Source: Terriglobia bacterium (lineage in GTDB: Bacteria > Acidobacteriota > Terriglobia > UBA7540). From it: a DNA stretch of 13,193 bases. The notes beneath the pieces are model-generated. The model was not told where the DNA came from, did not search any database, and saw nothing but the letters and a program-made list of their open reading frames with translations. The position numbers and the translations under genes were made by a program. Where the stretch lies: positions 1-13,193 of the forward strand of contig JAIQGB010000074.1 in assembly GCA_020072905.1 (NCBI GenBank). The letters run 5' to 3'. Positions 13,093-13,193 of this stretch are shown here, one piece after another. Within the stretch, counting starts at the first letter, position 1; each line of letters begins with the position of its first letter.

Positions 13093-13193
13093 TCAGATCC
13101 AGTTCAGGATGACCTTGGCGGATTCCCCCGTGTTCATGACCTCGAAGCCCTTGCGGAATTCCTCGTAAGGAAAACGGTGCGTGATGACCGGGG
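13093..13193 (-). CDS. Zinc-type alcohol dehydrogenase (L-threonine 3-dehydrogenase-like), C-terminal end
   Basis: Only the last 33 codons lie in the window: PVITHRFPYEEFRKGFEVMN, then TGESAKVILNWI and TGA at 13093-13095. This is the conserved C-terminus of medium-chain, zinc-dependent NAD(P) dehydrogenases. The ITHRF-x3-F-x-KGF-x-x-M pattern and the KVIL-x-W ending are closest to threonine 3-dehydrogenase and sorbitol-dehydrogenase-like enzymes (E. coli Tdh ends in a very similar way). Catalytic and zinc residues lie outside the window, so the substrate cannot be decided. The frame is too short to be noticed by length-based ORF calling. Confidence 0.8.
   Translation of the reverse strand, partial: PVITHRFPYEEFRKGFEVMNTGESAKVILNWI

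Overview
The window looks like a chromosomal segment of a soil-type bacterium, most likely an Acidobacteriota member. This is inferred from the protein types: a DUF3455 secreted protein, a STAS protein with a non-canonical centre, an ECF sigma factor and a TatA of the MEGLLQPPHLI type. It is not proven. The segment is interrupted by a compact integrated element next to a tRNA gene. GC content looks moderately high throughout.

Left part (1-1260, + strand): the tail of an amicyanin-type copper protein, a small helical protein of unknown function, a four-helix DUF420/CtaM-like membrane protein joined to it by an ATGA overlap, and a tatA gene that is readable only if one frameshift is corrected. 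Positions 1260-3813 are gene-poor. They hold one good gene (a secreted DUF3455 protein, - strand), the C-terminal remnant of an outer-membrane beta-barrel protein, and long stretches where I recognise nothing.

Positions 3814-5633 (+ strand) form a small signalling cluster. It contains a STAS-domain protein without the usual phospho-acceptor Ser, an ECF sigma factor overlapping it by GTGA, and a soluble histidine kinase with no sensor or receiver domain.

Positions ~6065-10974 form a roughly 5 kb mobile element made almost entirely of maintenance genes. A rightward pair (zinc-finger protein and tyrosine integrase, ATGA overlap) is divided from a leftward set (excisionase-like HTH protein, CHC2-like primase/winged-helix protein, replication-initiator-like HTH protein, ParB-like protein) by a 29-bp inverted repeat whose two arms each carry TTGACA. 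The initiator gene has two unusual properties. Its 3' half holds six copies of a TGGCCGGTTT core spaced 22, 22, 22, 33 and 33 bp, all multiples of 11, which looks like an iteron origin inside the rep gene. Its conserved C-terminal half lies in the -1 frame, directly after a C_CCC_CCU slippery heptamer followed by UAA. The integrase stops 10 bp before a tRNA-Ile2(CAU) gene.

Right part (11052-13193): a large secreted protein of unknown function (- strand) and, at the edge, the last 33 codons of a zinc-type alcohol dehydrogenase resembling L-threonine 3-dehydrogenase.
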